Assembly (NCBI RefSeq): GCF_004168285.1
Contig: NZ_SEWF01000001.1
Location: 1-64,000, forward strand
DNA length: 64,000 nt
Source: Emticicia agri
GTDB taxonomy: Bacteria; Bacteroidota; Bacteroidia; Cytophagales; Spirosomataceae
Direction: 5' to 3'
Of this stretch, positions 17,208-24,772 are shown in pieces (positions within the stretch are counted from its first letter, which is position 1; each line of letters begins with the position of its first letter). The position numbers and the translations under genes are program-made. Below the pieces are notes generated by a model. That model saw only the letters and a list, made by a program, of their open reading frames with translations. It searched no databases and was not told the origin of the DNA.

Positions 17208-17244
17208 GCTGAATCTAACTGAAAGGTTCAGCTCGTTTTGTTTT
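17208..17244 (+). terminator. Stem-loop with T-rich tail after the thioredoxin gene
   Basis: Arms GCTGAATC (17208-17215) and GGTTCAGC (17225-17232) pair with one G-T, followed by CTCGTTTTGTTTTTATT. Confidence 0.55.
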
Positions 17245-17286
17245 TATTCATGACTATAATTTGTTGTTGCAAAGATACGAAGCGGG

Positions 17287-17336
17287 TATTTACGCTCATA
17301 GCGTAAAAATACGCAATTCATTAGGGGTTTTTACGC
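17287..17336 (-). promoter_or_regulatory. Cluster of GCGTA-type repeats
   Basis: On the minus strand GCGTAAAAA (from 17336) and GCGTATTTT (from 17314) are 22 bp apart, with a third copy, GCGTAAATA, from 17295. On the plus strand CATAGCGTAAAAATAC (17297-17312) nearly repeats the sequence at 20503-20518. The 22-bp period fits a two-site regulator such as a LytTR protein, but no promoter-facing gene is obvious in this convergent gap (17173-17506). Confidence 0.35.
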
Positions 17337-17456
17337 ATTGAACTTATCAGAAATTGGTAAAACGTGCTTTTGGCGCACTCATACAGAGAAGATTTATTGC
17401 TTACTTATGACTACAGAACAGGCTTTAAGTAACAATACCATAACATTATAAAACAA

Positions 17457-17493
17457 AAAACCCGATAAAGAGAGACGCTTTATCGGGTTTTTA
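17457..17493. terminator. Bidirectional intrinsic terminator
   Basis: AAAAACCCGATAAAG pairs with CTTTATCGGGTTTTT around a short loop. A- and T-runs on either side let it work in both directions. It lies 14 nt past the MFS gene stop and also closes the plus-strand side. Confidence 0.85.
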
Positions 17494-17506
17494 TTGTTTC
17501 TAAATA

Positions 17507-18766
17507 TTACTCCTCTAAGAAATCTAAGTCTTTTCCGTGTGTTTCCGGTATAGTCAGGGTTGAATAAAACCCAATGGCAAAGCACAATGCCCCTACAATT
17601 GCTCCGGACATAACTACGCCTTGACTCGGTTTAAATAAATTAAAGAGAAAAGTCATAATTACTACTGTGCCACGCACCATATTCGGTACAGTTGTGGCTG
17701 CAGTAGCTCTCAGGTTTGTACCAAATTGTTCGGCACCTACGGTAACGAACATGGCCCAATAGCCTGTTCCTAACCCCCACCAACAGCAGATGGCATACAG
17801 CATATTGGCACTTTTTACACCGCCCGAAAACAAGAAAAACAATACGCCTATCAGTGCAAAAGACATCATAGCCGCAATGGCTTTTTTACGGGAGTGGAAC
17901 CAATGGCTAATAAGGCCGCTGAACAAATCACCAACCGAAATACCAACATAAGCCCACATAATGGCTAAACCCGGGTCAACTTTTTCGGTTATACCCATTG
18001 CTTCACCAAACTCATTGCTGAAATAGGTAAGAATACCAATACAAAACCAGGTCGGAAGCCCTATTCCTATACATTTGATATATTTCGTAAATCGGTCCCA
18101 GCTATTAAAAAAGGCAAAGAAATTACCCCTTTCTACATGTTTTTTGTTCACTACATCTTTATAGATTCCTGATTCGATAACACCTACCCGAAGCAGTAAA
18201 AGAGCAATACCCAAAGCACCACCTACCAGATAGGCAATTGTCCAGTCGCCTGAAAGTTTCACTGTAAAAGTAGCAACCACCGCACCAAGCAAACCAATAC
18301 CTGCCACTAAAGAAGTACCAATGGCACGTAGATTCTTGGGTAATACCTCAGATACAAGCGTAATACCTGCGCCTAATTCCCCAGCTAATCCTATACCTGC
18401 AATAAAACGAAGCCATTTATAAGCCTCTACTTTATCCATAAAAGTAATATGAGGAATAAGTCCACAGGCAATATTAGCCAATGAATAAGTAATAATAGAA
18501 CCGAAAAGTACTGAAAGCCTGCCTTTCTTGTCGCCTAACACACCCCATAAAACGCCACCAATCAGGAGTCCAATCATCTGATAGCTGATAATCTTTGCGC
18601 CTATTTTTGAAATTTCGTCCTTCGTAGAAAGTCCGAGACTTTCAAGGCTTTGCACACGCACAATACCAAATAATTGAAGGTCATAGATGTCAACAAAATA
18701 ACCAAGTGCGGCAACAATTACAGGAAGACTAAAAAGATATTGCAAGGTAGTTTTTTCTTGCTTCAT
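17507..18766 (-). CDS. MFS transporter
   Basis: A 419-aa inner-membrane transporter of the major facilitator superfamily with about 12 predicted helices. The signature loop 2-3 motif is GVLWGVLGDKKGRLSVL, and the helix-4 region reads RFIAGIGLAGELGAGITLVSEVLPKNLRAIGTSLVAG, close to the sugar/metabolite-H+ symporter branches. A central cytoplasmic loop (VIESGIYKDVVNKKHVERG) separates the halves. It is transcribed alone, since a strong terminator (18815-18850) separates it from the upstream DUF1080 gene. The substrate cannot be assigned from sequence. Confidence 0.9.
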   Translation of the reverse strand: MKQEKTTLQYLFSLPVIVAALGYFVDIYDLQLFGIVRVQSLESLGLSTKDEISKIGAKIISYQMIGLLIGGVLWGVLGDKKGRLSVLFGSIITYSLANIACGLIPHITFMDKVEAYKWLRFIAGIGLAGELGAGITLVSEVLPKNLRAIGTSLVAGIGLLGAVVATFTVKLSGDWTIAYLVGGALGIALLLLRVGVIESGIYKDVVNKKHVERGNFFAFFNSWDRFTKYIKCIGIGLPTWFCIGILTYFSNEFGEAMGITEKVDPGLAIMWAYVGISVGDLFSGLISHWFHSRKKAIAAMMSFALIGVLFFLFSGGVKSANMLYAICCWWGLGTGYWAMFVTVGAEQFGTNLRATAATTVPNMVRGTVVIMTFLFNLFKPSQGVVMSGAIVGALCFAIGFYSTLTIPETHGKDLDFLEE

Positions 18767-18814
18767 AGTGTTTAGGTAAATTTGATAGTTATTTAGGTTT
18801 GGTAAGGTTTCATA

Positions 18815-18850
18815 AAACAGGTCGGATAATACTATCCGACCTGTTTTTAT
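18815..18850 (-). terminator. Intrinsic terminator after the DUF1080 gene
   Basis: AAAACAGGTCGGAT pairs with ATCCGACCTGTTTT, with A/T runs on both sides. Confidence 0.85.
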
Positions 18851-18860
18851 AGCGGGTATA

Positions 18861-19469
18861 TCAGAGTTCTTTCACAACAATATTCTTCCATCTTACTTTA
18901 ATTCCGCCACCGCTATGAATTTGTAGTGCCAGAATACCATCTCTTTCGCCAATCTTAGGGTCATCTAATTTAATCATTTCAGTTCCGTTCAGAATAGTAG
19001 TTACTACATTATCTACTACCCTTACAGTCATGGTATTCCACTCACCCATTTTCAAGGCTTTATCTTTTTCAGGGTCTGGTTTAATTATCCAACCACGACC
19101 ATGAGACTCATAAATACCGCCTGTATTATGGCCGGGAGGGGCTACTTCTGCCTGCCAGCCTGTAATGGTAGTACCGGCAATTGATGAATGAAAAAATACA
19201 CCACTATTGCCATTGGCTTCCTGTTTAAAATCAAGGGTCAGTTCAAAATTCTTGAATTTCTTTTCTGTACCTAAATAACCGTATTGTTTGTCGGGTCCGC
19301 TTTCACATACTAAAATACCATCTTCTACATACCATTTTTCAGTACCATATACCACCCATCCGGTCAGATCTTTGCCATTAAAAAGTTTTTGTCCTTTGCT
19401 TTTTTGTGCAAAACTTAAAGTTGAAATCAATAATAAAGTAATAGTCAGGAAACGAAGTTTTGTTTTCAT
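18861..19469 (-). CDS. Secreted DUF1080 (3-keto-disaccharide hydrolase-like) protein
   Basis: A 202-aa protein with signal peptide MKTKLRFLTITLLLISTLSFAQ. The rest is one jelly-roll domain of the DUF1080 family: LFNGKDLTGWVVYGTEKWYVEDGIL at the start, then NFELTLDFKQEANGNSGVFFHS, GIYESHGRGW, GEWNTMTVRV and GILALQIHSGGGIKVRWKNIVVKEL, the family's H-x-x-G...V-x-F-R/W-N-I ending. Members cleave 3-keto-glycosides or act as lectin-like modules. No 3-dehydrogenase partner is adjacent. Periplasmic location and sugar metabolism role are inferred. Confidence 0.88.
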   Translation of the reverse strand: MKTKLRFLTITLLLISTLSFAQKSKGQKLFNGKDLTGWVVYGTEKWYVEDGILVCESGPDKQYGYLGTEKKFKNFELTLDFKQEANGNSGVFFHSSIAGTTITGWQAEVAPPGHNTGGIYESHGRGWIIKPDPEKDKALKMGEWNTMTVRVVDNVVTTILNGTEMIKLDDPKIGERDGILALQIHSGGGIKVRWKNIVVKEL

Positions 19470-19545
19470 TTTGAATAGAGTTTATTTACTGTTACAAAGA
19501 AAAGATAAATTTCTTATCTTGCATCACCAAGCAAAAACTATTTCT

Positions 19546-20289
19546 ATGATAAAGCGGATATTCAGCATTTTTCTTTTGTCATTTTCTCTTTTAAGTTCCT
19601 TTTCTTTTGCACAGAATTCATTGTCGAAAGAAACTTTTGATGGATTAATCAATAACAAAATTCCTATTTTAATGACCCTTACTTTCGATGATAACCTTAT
19701 CTACGGAACGTTGGTCTATAAAAGAGTAGGACAAGCCATTAAAATAGTAGGTTCTTTAGAAAATGGCAATGTGTTACTGCATGAGTTCGATTCTAAAACA
19801 GAAGTAACAGGCGTTTATTACGGCACAAAAAAAGGCGATGAAATTACAGGCTTCTGGTCAAAGCCTAACAGCGAAAAAGAAATGAGTTTTAGTCTGAAAA
19901 AGGCTTCAGAAATTAAAATAGAATCTGCTCCTATCAACACCACCGGAACTTATAACTATAGTTTTGGCAAAGAAGGAGGAACGGGTAGCTTATACGTAAA
20001 CCAGATTAGCAAAGATAAAATCATTGTTGAAATGCAGTCGCTCAGAGGCGCACCAAGTTATAACCAGGCTATTATTGAAAAAACCACCCTCAAACTCAAC
20101 GGAAATCAGGCCTTGTATGAAAACAATGAGTTTGGCAAATGTAAACTAAAAATCATTTTCTTTGAGGGTGGCGCTACCATTGTATACCAGGACGAAGCCT
20201 TTGAGTGTGGATTTGGTAATGCCGCAACCGTAGCGGGAAATTATCTGAAATATGATAGTAAAGTGCCCAAGTTTGAAAAGCAGGATTGA
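19546..20289 (+). CDS. Secreted protein of unknown function
   Basis: A 247-aa protein with a clear signal peptide (MIKRIFSIFLLSFSLLSSFSFAQ). The frame stays open upstream to 19288, but that part is antisense to the DUF1080 gene, so the signal-peptide Met at 19546 is the start. The mature part is beta-rich and repetitive: YGTLVYKRVGQAIKIVGSLENG and GTGSLYVNQISKDKIIVEMQSL resemble two lobes of a lipocalin-like or calycin fold. Two cysteines (GKCKLKI, AFECGFG) could form a disulfide. I do not recognise a named family. It ends 58 nt before a strong terminator. Confidence 0.75.
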   Translation: MIKRIFSIFLLSFSLLSSFSFAQNSLSKETFDGLINNKIPILMTLTFDDNLIYGTLVYKRVGQAIKIVGSLENGNVLLHEFDSKTEVTGVYYGTKKGDEITGFWSKPNSEKEMSFSLKKASEIKIESAPINTTGTYNYSFGKEGGTGSLYVNQISKDKIIVEMQSLRGAPSYNQAIIEKTTLKLNGNQALYENNEFGKCKLKIIFFEGGATIVYQDEAFECGFGNAATVAGNYLKYDSKVPKFEKQD

Positions 20290-20347
20290 TTGATAAAGTC
20301 GCCCTGATTTCTCCGGATATTACTTCCCGAAATATGTTTACAAATAA

Positions 20348-20383
20348 TGCCCCAATCTCATCAATAAGATTGGGGCAGATTTT
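20348..20383 (+). terminator. Intrinsic terminator
   Basis: TGCCCCAATCT pairs with AGATTGGGGCA across an 8-nt loop, followed by GATTTTT. Confidence 0.85.
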
Positions 20384-20484
20384 TACAGGTAATTACATCC
20401 ATTTTATGGATTTGTTCATGGCTATAAAGTTTTCGTATGAAAAATTTATAGGGCAAAGGTAATCATAATGTGTGTTGTATTTTA

Positions 20485-20518
20485 GCGTAAAAAGTCCCGA
20501 ATCATAGCGTAGAAATAC
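20485..20518 (+). promoter_or_regulatory. Direct-repeat operator candidate (GCGTA motif)
   Basis: GCGTAAAAA (20485) and GCGTAGAAA (20507) are 22 bp apart, the same spacing as at 17336/17314. The pair lies 42-75 nt before the NTF2-like gene, a normal place for an activator site. The two-turn spacing of direct repeats is LytTR-like; this identification is inference. Confidence 0.4.
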
Positions 20519-20559
20519 TTAAATTCTATACATTTCAAACAATTAAACTAAAAAACCTG

Positions 20560-21015
20560 ATGAAAAAACTATTTACTATCTTATTCTTAGCAATCTCCGT
20601 ATCCTCTTTTGCACAAACTGACGAAGAGCAAATCAAAGCCAGTATCAATCAGGTTTTTGATGGTATGCGCAAAAATGATACGACACTTATCCGCCAAGTA
20701 TTACACCCTTCATGTTTTCTGAAATCAATCGGGAAAAATAAAAACGGAGAGGTAAAACTACAGGAAGACCAGATCATTGATTGGTTGAAATCAGTCGGCA
20801 CCAAACGTGAAGGGGTAATATTAGATGAAAGGTTATTGTCTTACGACATAAAAATTGATGCTGAAATGGCTATGGCCTGGACTCCCTATGAATTATATGT
20901 GAGCGATAGATTTATTCATTGTGGTGTGGATTTGTTTACGCTGATGAAAACCGATAAAGGCTGGAAAATCGTAGGCATCGTTGACACACGTCATAAGGAT
21001 AATTGTAAGAAATAA
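20560..21015 (+). CDS. Secreted NTF2/SnoaL-like protein
   Basis: A 151-aa protein with signal peptide MKKLFTILFLAISVSSFAQ. The mature part is a cone-shaped alpha+beta NTF2-like fold: EEQIKASINQVFDGMRKNDTTLIRQVLHPSC, EDQIIDWL, MAMAWTPYELYVSDRFIHCGVDLFTLMKTDKGWKIVGIVDTRH. The pattern fits the putative lumazine-binding/DUF4440-like group of nuclear transport factor 2 proteins. The terminal HKDNCKK carries a Cys that may pair with an earlier one. Such proteins bind small ligands or act as accessory folds; the ligand is unknown. It is followed after 46 nt by the SMP-30-like gene. Confidence 0.82.
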   Translation: MKKLFTILFLAISVSSFAQTDEEQIKASINQVFDGMRKNDTTLIRQVLHPSCFLKSIGKNKNGEVKLQEDQIIDWLKSVGTKREGVILDERLLSYDIKIDAEMAMAWTPYELYVSDRFIHCGVDLFTLMKTDKGWKIVGIVDTRHKDNCKK

Positions 21016-21061
21016 CATTATTGAACGTTAATTGTTTTTTATAGAAATAGTAAAACCTGCC

Positions 21062-21961
21062 ATGAAAAAGATGATTATCATTGTAGTAGCACTATTGAAT
21101 GCTACCTACATTTTTGCTCAGAAGAATATTTTTATTGCCTCTGACTTAACCAAAGAAGGCGAATTTACTAATAATTGCGAAGGGCCATCGGTAGATAAAG
21201 ATGGGAATATCTATGCCGTAAATATTAATCAGGATGGTACTATTGCTAAAGTTACGCCCGATGGTAAAACGGCTGTTTTTCTGACCTTACCCAATGGAAG
21301 TGTAGGCAATGGCATTCGTTTTGGAGCAGAAAATATCTTTTTTGTGGCTGATTACACACAACACAATGTGCTGAAAGTTGACCTGAAAACCAAACAGGTA
21401 AGTGTATTGGCACACGTTCCAACCATGAATCAGCCGAATGACTTGGCTATTATGAGCAATGGTACTGTTTTTTGCAGCGACCCCAACTGGAAAGAAAGCA
21501 CCGGACAAATCTGGAAAGTAACTCAGGACGGTAAAGCAGAATTATTAGTAAAAGACATGGGTACAACCAACGGCATTGAGGTTAGTCCTGACGAGAAAAT
21601 ATTGTATGTGAACGAGTCGGTACAGAAAAATGTATGGGCTTTTGATATTACGCCACAGGGCACATTAACCAATAAGCGACTACTGATAAAATTTGAAGAA
21701 GGCGGCATGGACGGTATGCGGTGCGATGCTGAGGGAAATCTATATATAACCCGTCATGGGCTGGGTATTATAGATATTGTTTCACCACAAGGTAAGTTGA
21801 TACAAAATGTAAAAATGAAAGGTAAGCTGACTTCGAATATCTGCTTTGGTGGTAAAGATGGCAAAACCTGCTATGTAACCCTACAAGACCGCAAATGTCT
21901 GGAAACCTTCCGCAGTATTAATCCGGGTAGAGAGTGGAAGATGATGCGGAAGTTTAAGTAG
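21062..21961 (+). CDS. Secreted SMP-30/gluconolactonase-like beta-propeller
   Basis: A 299-aa exported protein (signal peptide MKKMIIIVVALLNATYIFAQ). Starting at ATG 21062 rather than an upstream in-frame codon at 21032 puts the signal peptide at the N-terminus. The body is a six-bladed propeller of the SMP-30/gluconolactonase/LRE family. Conserved blades include NNCEGPSVDKDGNIYAVN (metal-binding Glu), MNQPNDLAIMSNGTVFCSDPNW (metal-binding Asn and Asp), TTNGIEVSPDEKILYVNES (metal-binding Asn and Asp) and GMDGMRCDAEGNLYI. A divalent-metal-dependent lactonase acting on sugar lactones is likely. It is probably co-transcribed with the NTF2-like gene. Confidence 0.88.
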   Translation: MKKMIIIVVALLNATYIFAQKNIFIASDLTKEGEFTNNCEGPSVDKDGNIYAVNINQDGTIAKVTPDGKTAVFLTLPNGSVGNGIRFGAENIFFVADYTQHNVLKVDLKTKQVSVLAHVPTMNQPNDLAIMSNGTVFCSDPNWKESTGQIWKVTQDGKAELLVKDMGTTNGIEVSPDEKILYVNESVQKNVWAFDITPQGTLTNKRLLIKFEEGGMDGMRCDAEGNLYITRHGLGIIDIVSPQGKLIQNVKMKGKLTSNICFGGKDGKTCYVTLQDRKCLETFRSINPGREWKMMRKFK

Positions 21962-22009
21962 GTATTAAATGAGTTTTGTCAGGTAATACACCCCTCTATA
22001 ACTCACCTT

Positions 22010-22582
22010 TCAAAGCTCAATTAACTGCCTGGCCTGTTTTTCCAGAAAAGCCTTGTAGATATCAGCGGTTTTTTTGGCATTGGTATAGGCATTAATCTCA
22101 TCAGTTTGTCTTGGATTAAAGTCTTTTCCATCAAAATAATCCCATATTTTTCCCAGTTTTATACGTAAGCCTAAAACATCTGTCTGCATATAACTCAATA
22201 CATCATTCAGATGCCCCAAGCCATTCGCATTTCCTTGTACACCCGAGGAAACACCTACTAAGGCTGCTTTTTTGTAGTGAAAGCTATCGGGATAGCGTAA
22301 TCCATCAAGAAATGTCTTCAGAACGCCCGGGAAAGAGCCATTGTATTCGGGTACAATGAAAACAAATTTAGTGGTTGTATCTACTATTTTCTGAAACTCA
22401 TTAAATAATTCGTTCTTACCTGAATTATGGTATAATGCAGAAAAAGCAAAATCTTCCGGTAAGTCGGATAAATCTATAATCTGACTTTCTGCACCTAATG
22501 ATTCTAACAATTGCTTATAATATAAACCGATTTTTTTTGAAATTGAATTATGCCGATTGGTGCCAATGATTACTCCTATCAT
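22010..22582 (-). CDS. NADPH-dependent FMN reductase
   Basis: A 190-aa flavodoxin-fold reductase. The FMN-phosphate loop is GTNRHNSISKKIG near the N-terminus, and the isoalloxazine-contacting signature PEYNGSFPGVLKTFLDGL is intact, as is the ALVGVSSGVQGNANGLGHL strand-turn. ATG 22582 (MIGVIIGTNR) is preferred over 22606 because the fold begins directly there. It is predicted to reduce FMN, quinones or azo compounds with NAD(P)H in the cytoplasm. It is divergent from the AlkD-like gene. Confidence 0.9.
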   Translation of the reverse strand: MIGVIIGTNRHNSISKKIGLYYKQLLESLGAESQIIDLSDLPEDFAFSALYHNSGKNELFNEFQKIVDTTTKFVFIVPEYNGSFPGVLKTFLDGLRYPDSFHYKKAALVGVSSGVQGNANGLGHLNDVLSYMQTDVLGLRIKLGKIWDYFDGKDFNPRQTDEINAYTNAKKTADIYKAFLEKQARQLIEL

Positions 22583-22684
22583 TTTAGAGAAAATTATTAA
22601 AAACAAGTCAAAGAATTAATCCTTTGGCTCTACTTGTATGCTATCTATTATTATCTTTAACAAAAAAAACCTTAAATCGTTTCA

Positions 22685-23431
22685 ATGAACGAACTCATTT
22701 CAGAATTACAGGCCATAGCGAATCCTGAACGGGCTAAAGCATCTGCCTGGTTTTTCAAAACTGGGAAAGGGCAATATGGAGAAGGTGATGTTTTTATAGG
22801 TATTTCTGCACCAGACCTGCGTGCTATTTGTAAAAAATACAATTCATTACCCTTAGAAGATTTACAGGTTTTGCTCAACGACCCTATTCATGAATACCGC
22901 ATGGCGGCATTGATGATTCTGGTAAGTCAGATAAAAAAAGCCAAAGGAGATACCCAAAAACGTATTTATGATTTTTATCTGAAAAACACGCAGCAAATCA
23001 ATAACTGGGATTTAGTTGATGCTTCGGCCCGTGATATTGTAGGTTACTACCTATATGACAAAGACAGGGAAATATTATATGACATGGCTCGTACCAATCA
23101 TCTCTGGACCCAACGTATAGCCATTATTGCCACTTGGTATTTTATCAATAAAAATCAATATGAAGAAACTTTCCGTATTGCCGAAATATTGCTTTCACAC
23201 AAACATGATTTGATTCATAAGGCTGTAGGCTGGATGCTAAGAGAGATTTGGAAGAAGGAAAAGGCAAGCGGAATAGAGGTCATACAAGTGGAACAGTTTT
23301 TAAAGAAAAATATCGGTAAAATACCAAGAACGGCGCTTCGATACAGCATTGAAAAAATGACAGAAGAGCGGAGGAAGTATTTTATGACATTGCCCCCTGC
23401 CCCTAAAGGGGTGCTTTTAAAACCTAATTAA
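22685..23431 (+). CDS. AlkD-like DNA alkylation repair glycosylase
   Basis: A 248-aa HEAT-like-repeat protein that removes N3/N7-alkylated bases. Typical features are WFFKTGKGQYGEGDVFIGISAPDLR near the start, NNWDLVDASARDIVGYYL (with the catalytic Asp in W-D-L-V-D), LWTQRIAIIATWYFI, and LIHKAVGWMLREIWKK. The last 14 residues (LPPAPKGVLLKPN region) are encoded by a GC-rich palindromic repeat arm at 23393-23414, so the natural C-terminus has been replaced or extended by a repeat. The class V aminotransferase gene follows after 15 nt. Confidence 0.9.
   Translation: MNELISELQAIANPERAKASAWFFKTGKGQYGEGDVFIGISAPDLRAICKKYNSLPLEDLQVLLNDPIHEYRMAALMILVSQIKKAKGDTQKRIYDFYLKNTQQINNWDLVDASARDIVGYYLYDKDREILYDMARTNHLWTQRIAIIATWYFINKNQYEETFRIAEILLSHKHDLIHKAVGWMLREIWKKEKASGIEVIQVEQFLKKNIGKIPRTALRYSIEKMTEERRKYFMTLPPAPKGVLLKPN
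23393..23414. repeat. Type-A repeat arm inside the 3' end of the AlkD-like gene
   Basis: The sequence runs CCCCCTGCCCC, TAAA, GGGGTGC, the same hairpin arm (CCCCTAAAGGGG core with a CCCC lead) found between the permease genes. Here it is translated in frame. Confidence 0.6.
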
Positions 23432-23446
23432 AATTATTTTTCATCA

Positions 23447-24709
23447 ATGAACAAACGTCAGTTTATTAAAACATTTGCTGCTACGGGTTTGGCTGTTCCT
23501 GCTTTTGGGAAGGGTTTTGAAAAAGCCTTAGCTAAAGTACAATTGCAAACACCCGAAGAAGCGGCAAAGAATTATGACTTCTGGTTAGAAATCCGGAGTG
23601 CCTATAAAATCAAGCCTGATTATATAAATCTTGAAAACGGCTACTATTGTTTTACGCCGCAGGTAACTCTACAAAATTTTATTGGGCATGTAGAGGAGAT
23701 TAATTTTCAGGGGTCTTATTATATGCGTACCAGACAGTTTGATGATAAAGCTGAAATCAGAAAAAAATTAGCTGCATTGGCAGGCTGCTCTCACGAAGAA
23801 CTAATCGTTACGCGCAATACTACCGAATCATTAGATACTGTCATTGCCGGTATAGACTGGAAAGCAGGCGATGAAGCCGTAATGGCCGAACAGGATTATG
23901 GTGCCATGTTGGATATGTTTAAATTACAGGCTCGCCGTTATGGTATTGTAAACAAAATTATTTCAGTACCTAATCACCCGGCATCTGATGAAGAGATAGT
24001 TTCTATTTATGAGAAAGCCATCACACCTAAAACCCGATTGCTCATGGTTTGCCACATGATTAATATTACGGGACATATACTGCCTATCAGGAAAATATGC
24101 GATATGGCGCATAGCAAGGGTGTGGAAGTAATGGTTGATGGTGCGCATGCTTTTGCCCATATCAACTATAAAATCAGTGATTTAGGATGTGATTATTACG
24201 GGAGTAGCTTACATAAGTGGTTAAGCGTGCCATTGGGTACAGGTATTCTGTATGTGAAGAAAGATAAAATTGCTAAACTCTGGCAAATGTTTGGCGATAT
24301 GGGTTATAAAGATGACGACATCAGAAAACTGAATCATACAGGCACAAACCCTGTACATACAGATTTAACTATTGCCGATGCTATTAGTTTCTACGAACAA
24401 ATTGGCAGAGACCGCAAGGAAGCACGTTTAAGATACTTGCAGGAATACTGGACAAAACAGGTAAGAAATATTCCGAATATAGTGCTGAATACCCCTGCCG
24501 AAAGCCATCGGGCTTGTGGCATAGCCAATGTAGGTATTAAGACCATGAAACCTGCCGACCTTGCCAAAACTCTGTTAGAAAAATATAAAATCTGGACAGT
24601 AGCTATTGACTCTCCTACAGTAAAAGGGTGCAGAATTACCCCTAATATCTATACGACAACTACTGAACTGGATACTTTTGTGCAGGCATTAAAAGTTTTA
24701 TCGGCCTAA
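23447..24709 (+). CDS. Class V aminotransferase / cysteine desulfurase-like PLP enzyme
   Basis: A 420-aa fold-type I PLP enzyme. The N-terminus (MNKRQFIKTFAATGLAVPAFG) looks like an export signal of Tat type, but the twin Arg is Lys-Arg, so export is uncertain. Key residues: cofactor-contacting TRNTTESLDTV, the aspartate strand VMVDGAHAFAHINY, and the Schiff-base lysine K257 in SSLHKWLSVPLGTGI. The C-terminal small domain reaches residue 420. Similarity is closest to isopenicillin N epimerase-like proteins, a broad class, so the substrate is unassigned. It is downstream of the AlkD-like gene and ends at a strong hairpin. Confidence 0.88.
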   Translation: MNKRQFIKTFAATGLAVPAFGKGFEKALAKVQLQTPEEAAKNYDFWLEIRSAYKIKPDYINLENGYYCFTPQVTLQNFIGHVEEINFQGSYYMRTRQFDDKAEIRKKLAALAGCSHEELIVTRNTTESLDTVIAGIDWKAGDEAVMAEQDYGAMLDMFKLQARRYGIVNKIISVPNHPASDEEIVSIYEKAITPKTRLLMVCHMINITGHILPIRKICDMAHSKGVEVMVDGAHAFAHINYKISDLGCDYYGSSLHKWLSVPLGTGILYVKKDKIAKLWQMFGDMGYKDDDIRKLNHTGTNPVHTDLTIADAISFYEQIGRDRKEARLRYLQEYWTKQVRNIPNIVLNTPAESHRACGIANVGIKTMKPADLAKTLLEKYKIWTVAIDSPTVKGCRITPNIYTTTTELDTFVQALKVLSA

Positions 24710-24715
24710 AAAAAT

Positions 24716-24738
24716 GCCCACGATTTACTCGTGGGCTT
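24716..24738. terminator. Bidirectional terminator between convergent genes
   Basis: GCCCACGA pairs with TCGTGGGC across TTTAC, with an A-run before and TT after. Confidence 0.75.
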
Positions 24739-24772
24739 ATACCAATAGCAATCACCAGCAGATACGGATAAT

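Noticed and set aside
19288-19545. Long N-terminal extension of the secreted protein at 19546
   Set aside because: It is antisense to the DUF1080 gene and would bury a clear signal peptide.
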